A stretch of DNA of 64,000 nt from MAG-120531 sp963934855 (lineage in GTDB: Bacteria; Bacteroidota; Bacteroidia; Flavobacteriales; Flavobacteriaceae): contig CAWWAC010000001.1 in the NCBI GenBank assembly GCA_963934855.1, positions 207,135-271,134 on the forward strand. Direction: 5' to 3'. A program made the translations under genes and the position numbers. The number at the start of each line of letters is the position of its first letter. Positions within the stretch are counted from its first letter, which is position 1. Of the stretch, positions 24,391 through 32,807 are shown piece by piece. The notes under the pieces are model-generated. The model had not been told where the DNA came from, made no database searches, and saw only the letters and a program-made list of their open reading frames with translations.

Positions 24391-25818
24391 ATGGCTATTT
24401 ATTTAAACAAATCTGCTTGGCTATTTGTCTTTCTTTCTATCATACCTTTTATTGGTTATTCACAAAGTTTTTCTCGGGCCATAGCGCCAAAGTTTAGTTG
24501 GCATTCAGAGCACCATGCCAACCTTCCTTTCCATCCATTTGACACCCTGCTTACTACCAAGTTCAATAGGAAGAATCATTGGGCTATGGGCATGCCATGG
24601 CAGAAACCCTTTGCTCAATTTCAATCAAAGAATTTTTACATAGAACCTATAGTACAAAATACCCACTTTAATACAGTCCAAGGTTGGGAAAGTAGTTTAA
24701 TAGCTTATAAAAATTTTCCTGGAAACTTAGTGCTAAAAGCATCCATAAACTATGGATTTACAGATCAAGTACTTAGGCCTACTATAGGAATATGGAAAAC
24801 ACTTAGTAAACAATCATCTCTTTTTGCCTCCATTGGAAATAAAATAAATCAATTTAATAATTCTCCAGCCATTGTACCAAGAGCCAATTCGATAGGGAGT
24901 TTATTTTTTGAAGACAATTTTGCCAAACTATATGAGTCTAAATTTTTTTACTTTGATTATTTATTTTTAAAGAATATTAAAAAAACTACTCTTACAATTA
25001 AAAATACGCTTCTATTAGCTAGAAATAATGCGCTAAAAAACAAAAGCAGCCAATATTTCTTTAATGATCAAGAAGATAGCTATTTCTCTAATAACCCAAT
25101 ATTTCCAAGAGACTATACTCAAAAAGCTTTTAATAATTTCAATCAAATTTCCCATGAAATAAATATTCAATTTTCAAGTATTTCTGGAACTAATAACGCG
25201 CACAAACAAACTGCTTTGTTGGGGTTGAGAACCGCACTCCCATTTAATATTTCAAGTCCATTAGCTCCTGTGGAACTCCTAGGAGCTAATAAATTTGGTG
25301 CTGCTAACAGTCTGGCATATGAGAATTTATTAAAACCTTACGCGCCTTACATCATGATAGTGTTACAACACAAACAACTCATTGAATTTCATAAGATTGG
25401 GCATTTAAGTAGCTTTATTCAGTTTGGAAGCTTTATTAAAGAAAAGGACATTCCATTTACAGATTTTAAACATTTTAATGGGAACCAAACCAAAGTAGTC
25501 AGAGGTGAATATACTGAGGTTTTTAATCTACTCCCCTACTATGAAATGAGTACAGATAACTCTTTTTCACAGTGGCATATAGAACATAACTTTAAAGGGT
25601 TTTTACTAGACAAAATACCGCTTATTAAAAAGTTAGATTGGGAATCTATAATCAGTTTAAAAAGATTAATAAGGTCTGGAGAAATTTCTTACACAGAATT
25701 GGCCTTTGGAATTGGGAATATCGGATTTACAAACAATAGAATATTGAGATTAGAGTATGTACAATCCTATTTTGGCAGTCAATACTCAAAAGGTTTTACA
25801 GTAGGCCTCATTTTTTAA
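24391..25818 (+). CDS. Uncharacterised exported protein, probable outer-membrane beta-barrel
   Basis: I do not recognise a named family. The first 26 residues form a signal peptide ending near FIGYSQS. The remainder is rich in alternating aromatic and polar residues, with repeated Asn/Phe/Tyr segments (for example HAEP-like turns and NFYIEPIVQN), and ends in FTVGLIF; a terminal aromatic residue after a beta strand is typical of outer-membrane barrels. That location is inference. The ATG follows the smpB stop directly, so it is likely cotranscribed with smpB. The 475-residue length fits a 14- to 18-stranded barrel. It is convergent with pcm. Confidence 0.75.
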   Translation: MAIYLNKSAWLFVFLSIIPFIGYSQSFSRAIAPKFSWHSEHHANLPFHPFDTLLTTKFNRKNHWAMGMPWQKPFAQFQSKNFYIEPIVQNTHFNTVQGWESSLIAYKNFPGNLVLKASINYGFTDQVLRPTIGIWKTLSKQSSLFASIGNKINQFNNSPAIVPRANSIGSLFFEDNFAKLYESKFFYFDYLFLKNIKKTTLTIKNTLLLARNNALKNKSSQYFFNDQEDSYFSNNPIFPRDYTQKAFNNFNQISHEINIQFSSISGTNNAHKQTALLGLRTALPFNISSPLAPVELLGANKFGAANSLAYENLLKPYAPYIMIVLQHKQLIEFHKIGHLSSFIQFGSFIKEKDIPFTDFKHFNGNQTKVVRGEYTEVFNLLPYYEMSTDNSFSQWHIEHNFKGFLLDKIPLIKKLDWESIISLKRLIRSGEISYTELAFGIGNIGFTNNRILRLEYVQSYFGSQYSKGFTVGLIF

Positions 25819-25872
25819 TAAACACATTCTAAATAATGGCCTTTATATCACATAAAGCTTATAAATGACGCT

Positions 25873-26523
25873 TTAATTTTTCTTCTCCAAAAGTGGTACA
25901 AATTTAAAAGAGCCAAAGGTCTTACGCTCAAAGCTATTTGCAGCTGTTCTAATATAAAGCGTCATTTCCTGCTCTTTGTCTCCTATGGGTATGACTAGCC
26001 TACCTCCTATTTTCAATTGCTCTAATAAAGGCTTTGGCACATAAGGAGCTCCTGCTGTCACTACAATACTGTCAAAGGGAGCGTCTTCAGGCATGCCTAA
26101 ATAACCATCACCAAAGGTGTGTTTTTTAGGCCTATAACCTGCCTTTTTAAAAAACATTTGGGTCTTCTTAAAAAGTTCTAATTGTCTCTCAACAGTAAAT
26201 ACCTGAGCCTTTAATTCTAACAAAACTGCTGTCTGGTAACCACTACCTGTTCCAATTTCTAAAATTTTATGAGTGGGCAGCACCTCTAGTAATTCTGTTT
26301 GAAAAGCCACTGTATAAGGATGAGAAATAGTCTGGTCTGCCCCAATAGGGAAAGCCTTATTCATATAGGCATGGTCTTCAAAGCTAGAATCTAAAAAGAG
26401 ATGCCTAGGAACCGTTTTAATAGCCTTTAAAACAGCTGGTTGAGAAATCCCTTTCTCTTGTAGCTTAATGGCTAATAAATTTCTTAAACCCTGATGTTTT
26501 GTAGTATTTAGCAAGTTGAGCAT
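25873..26523 (-). CDS. pcm: Protein-L-isoaspartate O-methyltransferase
   Basis: Repairs damaged proteins by methylating L-isoaspartyl residues with S-adenosylmethionine. The 216 residues contain the N-terminal VLKAIKTVPRHLFLDSSFEDHAYMNKAFPIGADQTISHPYTVA block, the SAM-binding ILEIGTGSGYQTAVL, and the late motif DSIVVTAGAPYVPKPLLEQLKIGGRLVIP. These are the standard PCMT motifs, with TISHP replacing the more usual TISQP. It is a single gene, divergent from the oxidoreductase operon across about 100 bases. It fits with clpB and dnaK as protein-maintenance functions. Confidence 0.94.
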   Translation of the reverse strand: MLNLLNTTKHQGLRNLLAIKLQEKGISQPAVLKAIKTVPRHLFLDSSFEDHAYMNKAFPIGADQTISHPYTVAFQTELLEVLPTHKILEIGTGSGYQTAVLLELKAQVFTVERQLELFKKTQMFFKKAGYRPKKHTFGDGYLGMPEDAPFDSIVVTAGAPYVPKPLLEQLKIGGRLVIPIGDKEQEMTLYIRTAANSFERKTFGSFKFVPLLEKKN

Positions 26524-26597
26524 ATTAAAACACTAAGATAGTTAAACTCAAAAAATGATTAATTAGAAATAGTGCAAAAAGAATGCCTACATATCCT

Positions 26598-26605
26598 TAT
26601 TTTTG
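26598..26605 (+). promoter_or_regulatory. Promoter -7 box TATTTTTG for the Gfo/Idh/MocA-to-miaA operon
   Basis: TAnnTTTG match 17 bases before the ATG at 26623. It lies inside the N-terminal extension that a GTG start at 26572 would give, which argues against that longer start. Confidence 0.5.
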
Positions 26606-26622
26606 TATTAAAATATAAACAG

Positions 26623-27582
26623 ATGCTTAAAATTGGAGTGTTAGGTGCGGGACATTTAGGAAAAATCCATTTAAAATTGGCCCAACAATCTAAGGAGTAT
26701 GAATTGGTTGGTTTTTATGATCCAGATACAAAAGCAGCAGAGGCCTTAAGCGCCACTTTAGGGTATCCCTTTTTTAATTCAATAGATACGCTTATAGAAG
26801 CATCAGAGGTTATAGATATTGTGACCCCTACCGTCTCTCATTTTGAGTTAGCCCAAAAAGTCATCAGAAAAGGCAGGCATGTTTTTATTGAAAAGCCCAT
26901 TACCAACACTTTAGAAGAAGCTCAAAGTCTATTAGCGCTGGCTGAGGAATTTGGCGTAAAGGGCCAAGTAGGTCATGTAGAGCGATTTAATCCAGCGTTT
27001 AAAGCGGTAAAGGCGCATATTAATAATCCTATGTTTATAGAAACACACAGGCTGGCAGAATTTAATCCAAGGGGGACAGATGTTCCTGTAGTCTTGGATT
27101 TAATGATTCATGATATAGACATTATCCTCAGTGTGGTTCACTCAGAAGTAAAAGAAATTCATGCCAGTGGAATAGCTGTTATTAGCAGCTCCCCAGACAT
27201 TGCAAATGCCAGACTACTTTTTGAAAATGGGTGTGTAGCCAATTTAACAGCCAGTAGAATTTCAATGAAAAATATGAGGAAATCGAGGTTTTTTCAGAAA
27301 GACGCTTATATATCTGTAGACTTCCTCACCAAAACCTCAGAAGTAGTGAGAATGAAAGATGCACCCAAAGAAATAGGCCCATTTGACATGGTTTTACAAA
27401 ATGCAGAGGGTATAAAAAAACAAATCTATTTTGAGAAACCAGAAGTGACAGACAACAATGCTATATTGGAAGAATTGGAAACTTTTGCAGTAGCTATTAA
27501 AAATAACAGCACTCCTATAGTTTCTTTAAAACAAGGGACAAAAGCACTTGAAATAGCCCTTCAAATTATTAATAGTTTCTAA
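26623..27582 (+). CDS. Gfo/Idh/MocA family oxidoreductase
   Basis: NAD(P)-dependent oxidoreductase of 319 residues with an N-terminal Rossmann domain (MLKIGVLGAGHLGKIHLK at residues 1-18) and the lysine-proline motif FIEKPITNT near residue 95, followed by the C-terminal alpha/beta substrate domain with VLDLMIHDIDIILSV. The family acts on sugars and related compounds and the substrate here is unknown. The frame could start 51 bases earlier at a GTG, but that stretch contains the promoter box. It is the first gene of an operon of six; its stop overlaps the next ATG by one base. Confidence 0.9.
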   Translation: MLKIGVLGAGHLGKIHLKLAQQSKEYELVGFYDPDTKAAEALSATLGYPFFNSIDTLIEASEVIDIVTPTVSHFELAQKVIRKGRHVFIEKPITNTLEEAQSLLALAEEFGVKGQVGHVERFNPAFKAVKAHINNPMFIETHRLAEFNPRGTDVPVVLDLMIHDIDIILSVVHSEVKEIHASGIAVISSSPDIANARLLFENGCVANLTASRISMKNMRKSRFFQKDAYISVDFLTKTSEVVRMKDAPKEIGPFDMVLQNAEGIKKQIYFEKPEVTDNNAILEELETFAVAIKNNSTPIVSLKQGTKALEIALQIINSF

Positions 27583-28472
27583 TGAAAAAAATACAAAACA
27601 TTTCTGTGATAGGTGCTGGAACTATGGGCAATGGAATAGCCCATGTATTTGCAATGCATGAATTTCAGGTAGTCCTCATAGACAAAGAAGCAGACATGCT
27701 TATTCTTGCTAAAGAAAAAATTGAAAAAAATCTAAAGAGGCAAGCAGATAAAAATCTGATTAAAATGACGGACATTCCTGCTATTTTAGCTAGGATAGAG
27801 ACCAAAATGGTAATTTCAGAAGGAGTTAAACATGCAGACTTAGTCATTGAAGCCATTAGTGAAAATAATGATGCTAAGGAATTTGTATTTAGAGAGATAG
27901 ACAAGCACAGCGCTCCACACACCATTCTGGCCTCTAATACCTCTTCCATTAGCATTACAAGCTTAGCTCAGCAGACTAAAAGACCCACTAAAGTAATTGG
28001 CATGCACTTTATGAACCCGGTACCTCTGATGAACTTGGTAGAAGTTATTAGTGGACACCATACAGATCAAGAAAGCTTAAATGCCGTCTTAGCGCTCACT
28101 AGCACTATTGGCAAAGAAGCCATAATTGCAAAAGACTATCCAGGGTTTGTAGCTAATAGAATTCTAATGCCCATGATCAATGAAGCCATAGAAGCATTAT
28201 TCCAAGGAGTGGCTAGTATAGAAGGAATAGACGCTATTATGAAAGGCGGCATGAGACACCCTATGGGCCCCCTACAGCTAGCGGATTTTATAGGTTTAGA
28301 CGTTTGCCTTTCTATTTTAAACGTCATGCATGACGGATTTAAAAATCCAAAATACGCTCCCTGCCCCCTTTTAGTCAAAATGGTTTCGGCAGGACAGCTA
28401 GGGGTTAAAACCGGGATTGGATTCTACCAGTATTCAGACCCTAAAAACCCACAAGCCAACACACAAATTTAA
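27582..28472 (+). CDS. 3-hydroxyacyl-CoA dehydrogenase (3-hydroxybutyryl-CoA dehydrogenase type)
   Basis: NAD-dependent dehydrogenase of 296 residues that interconverts 3-hydroxyacyl-CoA and 3-oxoacyl-CoA in fatty-acid breakdown or butyrate-type metabolism. The Rossmann fingerprint VIGAGTMGNGIA lies at residues 8-19. HFMNPVPLMNLVEVI contains the catalytic histidine, the paired glutamate is in the same block, and DYPGFVANRILMPMINEA opens the C-terminal dimerisation domain. The length matches stand-alone short enzymes, not the large FadB-type fusion. It overlaps the upstream gene by one base; yggS follows after 13 bases. Confidence 0.93.
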   Translation: MKKIQNISVIGAGTMGNGIAHVFAMHEFQVVLIDKEADMLILAKEKIEKNLKRQADKNLIKMTDIPAILARIETKMVISEGVKHADLVIEAISENNDAKEFVFREIDKHSAPHTILASNTSSISITSLAQQTKRPTKVIGMHFMNPVPLMNLVEVISGHHTDQESLNAVLALTSTIGKEAIIAKDYPGFVANRILMPMINEAIEALFQGVASIEGIDAIMKGGMRHPMGPLQLADFIGLDVCLSILNVMHDGFKNPKYAPCPLLVKMVSAGQLGVKTGIGFYQYSDPKNPQANTQI

Positions 28473-28485
28473 TAGCGAGTAACCC

Positions 28486-29133
28486 ATGTCTATTTCTGAA
28501 AACTTAAAACAAATCATACAAGAACTACCTTCACATGTTTCATTAGTAGCTGTTTCTAAAACTAAGCCGCTGGCCGATCTAAAAATGGCTTACCAAACTG
28601 GGCAGCGCATTTTTGGAGAAAATAAGATTCAAGAAATGACACAGAAATGGGAAGCACTTCCCAAAGACATATCTTGGCATATGATAGGCAATGTGCAAAC
28701 AAATAAAATAAAATACATGGCTCCTTATGTAAGTTTGGTACATGGCATTGACAGAATTAAAGTGCTACAGGAATTAAATAAGGAGGCAGCAAAAAATAAC
28801 AGAGTTATTGAAGGCCTTTTACAGGTACATATTGCAGAAGAAGAAACAAAGTTTGGATTTTCTTCTGACGAAATACTAGCCTTGATAGACCAATTAAAGA
28901 CATTTAAAAACGTTCATATAAAAGGGCTCATGGGAATGGCTAGCTTTACAGAAAATAAAGAGCAGGTTCAAAGTGAATTTAAAAGTCTTAAAAATCTTTA
29001 TAACCAATGTATTTTTAAAGGCTGTGGTTTTAACACATTATCTATGGGAATGAGTGGTGACTATAAATTAGCAATTAAAGAAGGTAGCACCTTAATTAGA
29101 GTAGGCAGTAAAATATTTGGAGAAAGAAATTAG
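28486..29133 (+). CDS. yggS: Pyridoxal phosphate homeostasis protein, YggS/PROSC family
   Basis: PLP-binding protein with an alanine-racemase-type barrel but no known enzyme activity; it buffers free PLP. The 215 residues include the PLP lysine in LVAVSKTKPL (about residue 25), FGENKIQEM, WHMIGNVQTNKIKY, and the SMGMSGDYKLAIKEGSTLIRVGSKIFG C-terminal block, all standard. It sits in the middle of the operon, 13 bases after the dehydrogenase and 4 bases before the exonuclease gene. A link to PLP enzymes in the window such as glyA is general, not specific. Confidence 0.95.
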   Translation: MSISENLKQIIQELPSHVSLVAVSKTKPLADLKMAYQTGQRIFGENKIQEMTQKWEALPKDISWHMIGNVQTNKIKYMAPYVSLVHGIDRIKVLQELNKEAAKNNRVIEGLLQVHIAEEETKFGFSSDEILALIDQLKTFKNVHIKGLMGMASFTENKEQVQSEFKSLKNLYNQCIFKGCGFNTLSMGMSGDYKLAIKEGSTLIRVGSKIFGERN

Positions 29134-29137
29134 TCGC

Positions 29138-30235
29138 ATGAAATATGCCATTCTAGATATAGAGACCACAGGGGGGAAATACAATGAGGAAGGTATTACT
29201 GAAATTGCCATTCATCAGTTTGACGGAAACCAGGTGACGGATCAATTTATTAGCCTAGTAAATCCCGAAAAAGAAATACAGGCCTTTGTTGTAAAACTAA
29301 CAGGTATCAATAATAAAATGGTGGCTGCTGCTCCTAAATTTCACGAAATAGCCAAAAGAATTGTTGAGATCACTGAGGACTGCATATTGGTAGCACACAA
29401 TGCTCAATTTGATTATAGAATTCTTAAGACAGAGTATGAGCGTTTGGGATATGACTACCAGAGAAAAACACTTTGCACAGTATACCTCTCCAAAAAATTA
29501 ATTCCAGATATGGAATCTTACAGCTTAGGTAAATTGGTAAGAGCCTTAGGAATTCCTGTGAGTGATAGGCACAGAGCAAACGGAGACGCACTTGCTACCC
29601 TTCAGCTATTTAAATTATTACTCACCAAAGAAGAAGACCACAAAAGTATTTCAGAAATAACAAGATCTGAGAATACCGGCATTCTGACAAACAAGCAAGT
29701 AGACTTAATAGATCAAATTCCAAATGAGACTGGTTTGGTCAATTTTCTAGACAAAGAAGATCAGATTATATATATATTGGCAAGTGATCAATTAAAAAAA
29801 GACATCACCCAACTCTTTACAAGGCAGTCTAGTGTTGGAAAGAGTGTAAACAAAAAAATGAGACAAGTAAAAGTTACAAGAACTGGAAGCCTTTTAATGG
29901 CACAATTAAAATGTCAGCTAGCCTTATTGAAATTTCGCCCTAAATACAATAGAATTCCAAGCAAAAAAACTCTTAACGCACCTCTTATTTTAAACTATCC
30001 CATACATGATGGGATTATGATAGATAAAGGGAGAGATTCTGGAGAGAAGGGGGTGTATTTAATTAAAAATAACAAATTAGAGGGCATTGGTTACGTAGCA
30101 CTCAACTATCAAATTAATAATACACCTATCTTAGAGCAACTCTTAAGTCCCGTAATTGAAAATAGTTCCTTAAAAAAAATCTTAATTAATGGGCACGAAA
30201 AAAAGCCTCTAAAACTCCAACCCTTTGAAAATTAG
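29138..30235 (+). CDS. DnaQ-like 3'-5' exonuclease with degenerate GIY-YIG domain
   Basis: Two-domain protein of 365 residues. The N-terminal half (about 1-170) is a DEDDh exonuclease: DIETTGG, HNAQFDYR and HRANGDA supply the acidic residues and the histidine, all present. The second half (about 195-275) matches by position the UvrC/Cho-like GIY-YIG domain common in flavobacterial homologues, but GVYYF reads GLVNF and IYVGKS reads IYILAS, so the nuclease residues are lost; only the K(F)RPKYNR end stays clear. The frame extends to a TTG at 29117 inside yggS; the ATG at 29138 is preferred. The role is probably DNA repair or proofreading. Confidence 0.85.
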   Translation: MKYAILDIETTGGKYNEEGITEIAIHQFDGNQVTDQFISLVNPEKEIQAFVVKLTGINNKMVAAAPKFHEIAKRIVEITEDCILVAHNAQFDYRILKTEYERLGYDYQRKTLCTVYLSKKLIPDMESYSLGKLVRALGIPVSDRHRANGDALATLQLFKLLLTKEEDHKSISEITRSENTGILTNKQVDLIDQIPNETGLVNFLDKEDQIIYILASDQLKKDITQLFTRQSSVGKSVNKKMRQVKVTRTGSLLMAQLKCQLALLKFRPKYNRIPSKKTLNAPLILNYPIHDGIMIDKGRDSGEKGVYLIKNNKLEGIGYVALNYQINNTPILEQLLSPVIENSSLKKILINGHEKKPLKLQPFEN

Positions 30236-31043
30236 TTCCAAAACAAAGCTAAAACATAAGCTTCATGAGATTATTTATGAGGCAGACACCCCAATGGGTA
30301 AGGCTTTTGACGTTTTATTAGTCATTTTAATCCTATTTAGTGTACTACTAGTTATGCTAGAAAGTATTTCTAATATTGACGTGAAATACCATAGTCTTTT
30401 ACTGAAACTGGAATGGGGCGTTACTATTTTCTTTACCCTGGAATACATAGCTAGAGTATTGTGTATTGAAAAACCTAAGAAATATATTTTTAGCTTCTAT
30501 GGAATTATAGATTTACTAGCCACAATTCCGCTCTATATGTCTTACTTCCTTGCTGGATCTCAAGTATTATTAACACTTAGGGCATTCAGGTTACTAAGAA
30601 TATTTAGAATTTTAAAATTAGTAACTTTTTTAGGGGAAGCTTCTAATTTAAAACAAGCCATTAAAGATTCTAAAAATAAAATATTGGTGTTTATATATGT
30701 AGTCATTATTCTATGTGTAATTATGGGTACCCTTATGTACTTAATAGAAGACAGTGATTCAGGTTTTACTAGCATTCCCATGAGTATTTATTGGACCATT
30801 GTTACTTTAACTACAGTAGGATACGGAGACATTGCTCCACAAACACCGCTAGGACAGCTAGTAGCTTCTCTTATTATGATTATGGGATATGGCATTATAG
30901 CCGTCCCTACCGGCATTGTAACAGTGGCTTTTAGCAAACAAAAGAAAGACGTGCCCACAAATACCCAATCCTGCCAAAATTGTGGCATAGAAGGCCATAA
31001 AGACTCTGCTGCATACTGCTATAATTGCGCCAACCCCTTATGA
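30225..31043 (+). CDS. Voltage-sensor type potassium channel with C-terminal zinc ribbon
   Basis: Six-transmembrane ion channel of 272 residues. S1-S3 cover about residues 25-105, an arginine-rich S4 (LRAFRLLRIFRILKL) about 112-130, S5, the pore loop with selectivity filter TTVGYGD, and S6 (IMIMGYGIIAVPTGIVTVAF). The cytoplasmic tail ends with CQNC and CYNC separated by eleven residues, a probable zinc ribbon. The start is a TTG at 30225 overlapping the exonuclease stop by 11 bases; the first downstream ATG (30295) would remove part of the N-terminal region. Its TGA overlaps the miaA ATG. Ion selectivity for K+ is inferred from the filter. Confidence 0.88.
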   Translation: MKISSKTKLKHKLHEIIYEADTPMGKAFDVLLVILILFSVLLVMLESISNIDVKYHSLLLKLEWGVTIFFTLEYIARVLCIEKPKKYIFSFYGIIDLLATIPLYMSYFLAGSQVLLTLRAFRLLRIFRILKLVTFLGEASNLKQAIKDSKNKILVFIYVVIILCVIMGTLMYLIEDSDSGFTSIPMSIYWTIVTLTTVGYGDIAPQTPLGQLVASLIMIMGYGIIAVPTGIVTVAFSKQKKDVPTNTQSCQNCGIEGHKDSAAYCYNCANPL

Positions 31044-31945
31044 GTGAAAAACATCTAATTTCTATTATTGGTCCCACGGGGGTGGGCAAAACAAGTTTGG
31101 CCATAGCCATTTCTACACAATTTAAGGCTCCTATTATATCTTCAGATTCTAGACAATTTTACAAAGAAATGTCTATTGGTACGGCTGTACCTACCCCCAA
31201 AGAACTAGCTGCTGCCCCACATCACTTTATACAACACAAGAGCATTCATGAGCCTTATAGTGTTGGAGATTTTGAAAAAGAAGCCATGGCATTTTTAGAA
31301 CATTATTACAAAGAAAAATCAGTAGCCATTTTAGTAGGAGGTAGTGGCCTTTATACTGACGCGGTATGTCAAGGACTTGATTATTTTCCAAAAGTTCCAA
31401 TTAGTGTCAGAGAAGATTTAAATACGCGCCTTTTAAAACAAGGCCTGGTTGTTTTACAGGAAGAGCTCAAAATAGTAGATCCTATTTCCTTTAAAAACAT
31501 AGCTATTGATAACCCTGTTAGGGTTATTAGAGCATTAGAGATTTACCAAGTATCTGGACAACCATACAGTAGTTTTCTAAACAAAGTTAAAACACCTAGG
31601 CCTTTTAAAATTCACACCCTTGGCATTGAAGCGCCCAGAGAAGATCTTTACAAAAGAATAAACCTTAGAGTGGAACATATGCTAGCCGCTGGACTAGTAG
31701 CAGAAGCAAAATTACTCTACCCACTAAGAAATTTAAATGCCTTAAAAACAGTTGGTTACAAAGAATTATTTTCATATTTTAATAATGAAATAGATTTAAA
31801 AACGGCTATTGAAGAGATTAAAAAGAATAGTAGGAGATTTGCTAAAAGACAGTCTACGTGGAATAGAAAAAAAACCAATGTGCAGTGGGTTTCATACAAG
31901 AGTGCCTTTCAAGAATCCATGGACTATTTAAACAAAAACACCTAG
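31040..31945 (+). CDS. miaA: tRNA dimethylallyltransferase MiaA
   Basis: Adds a dimethylallyl group to N6 of A37 in tRNAs reading UNN codons. The 301 residues carry the P-loop GPTGVGKT near the N-terminus, SSDSRQFYKEMSIGTAVPT, HHFI followed by EPYSVGDFEKEA, GGSGLYTDAV, and the C-terminal RRFAKRQSTWNRK tRNA-contact block. The ATG at 31040 overlaps the TGA of the channel gene in an ATGA arrangement, so the five extra codons upstream are not used. It is the last gene of the operon, followed by a possible hairpin. Confidence 0.96.
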   Translation: MSEKHLISIIGPTGVGKTSLAIAISTQFKAPIISSDSRQFYKEMSIGTAVPTPKELAAAPHHFIQHKSIHEPYSVGDFEKEAMAFLEHYYKEKSVAILVGGSGLYTDAVCQGLDYFPKVPISVREDLNTRLLKQGLVVLQEELKIVDPISFKNIAIDNPVRVIRALEIYQVSGQPYSSFLNKVKTPRPFKIHTLGIEAPREDLYKRINLRVEHMLAAGLVAEAKLLYPLRNLNALKTVGYKELFSYFNNEIDLKTAIEEIKKNSRRFAKRQSTWNRKKTNVQWVSYKSAFQESMDYLNKNT

Positions 31946-31963
31946 GGGAAAAATTCCTAGGTG
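31939..31963 (+). terminator. Hairpin at the miaA stop, possible terminator
   Basis: CACCTAGG (31939-31946) pairs with CCTAGGTG (31956-31963) around a nine-base loop and includes the miaA stop codon. There is no clear T-run after it, so it may instead protect the mRNA 3' end. Confidence 0.4.
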
Positions 31964-32087
31964 AATTGTAATTAATGAATTCACTATGTTTTTTTAAAAA
32001 TCACATGGCTCAGTCTTGTAAGTCTAAAATTTATTTAATAAGACTAAATTTGTAGGCTGTTAAGAAACTAAATTGACATCATTGGAG

Positions 32088-32795
32088 CTAATCTTTTTTA
32101 ATAACCAATCTAAATCCCTCTCCGTGAATATTAATGATCTCCACCTTTGGATCTAGTTTTAAATATTTTCTCAATTTAGCTATATAAACATCCATACTCC
32201 TAGAGGTGAAATAATTATCATCTCTCCAGATTTTAGTAAGCGCTAATTCTCTTGGCATGAGGTCATTTTCGTGAAGGGCCAGCATCCTTAATAACTCATT
32301 CTCTTTTGGAGACAGTTTTATGGGCTCAGTAGATTTAAACTCTAAAAATCTAAGTTTTGAATTGAGATTAAAGTCTCCAATAACAAATTCAAACTGTTTA
32401 CTGTCTGCAGTTGAAGCTACAGATTTTCTTTGAAGAATAGCCTTTAATTTTAATAAAAGCACCTCAGAGTCAAATGGCTTATTTAAGTAATCGTCTGCTC
32501 CAGCCTTATAACCCGCAAGCACATCCTCTTTCATAGTTTTAGCTGTAAGAAATACAATAGGAACCTGCTCATTTTTTTCTCTAATTTCTTTGGCCAATGT
32601 AAACCCATCTTTATAAGGCATCATGACGTCGAGAATACAAATATCAAAGTCTTCTTTTTTAAACTTTTCAAAACCCTCCATTCCATTTTTAGCCAAAACA
32701 ACTTCAAAGTCATTCATAACTAAATAGTCCTTTAAAATACTTCCAAAATTTGGATCATCTTCTACTAATAAAATTTTCTTGTTAGCTGTTTCCAT
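32088..32795 (-). CDS. rprY: Response regulator RprY (OmpR family)
   Basis: DNA-binding response regulator of 235 residues. The receiver domain (about 1-120) has the acidic pair at VEDDPNFG, phospho-acceptor D56 in CILDVMMPYKDGF, and lysine in LNKPFDSE. The winged-helix output domain (about 135-235) ends in DVYIAKLRKYLKLDPKVEIINIHGEGFRL. The sequence closely resembles flavobacterial RprY. It follows its kinase gene by 12 bases and is last of the long leftward series. Its targets are not identifiable here. Confidence 0.94.
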   Translation of the reverse strand: METANKKILLVEDDPNFGSILKDYLVMNDFEVVLAKNGMEGFEKFKKEDFDICILDVMMPYKDGFTLAKEIREKNEQVPIVFLTAKTMKEDVLAGYKAGADDYLNKPFDSEVLLLKLKAILQRKSVASTADSKQFEFVIGDFNLNSKLRFLEFKSTEPIKLSPKENELLRMLALHENDLMPRELALTKIWRDDNYFTSRSMDVYIAKLRKYLKLDPKVEIINIHGEGFRLVIKKD

Positions 32796-32807
32796 AATAT
32801 CTATTTA

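Noticed and set aside
25841..25857. Terminator between the exported protein gene and pcm
   Set aside because: CTTTAT/ATAAAG is only six AT-rich pairs with no T-run of useful length.
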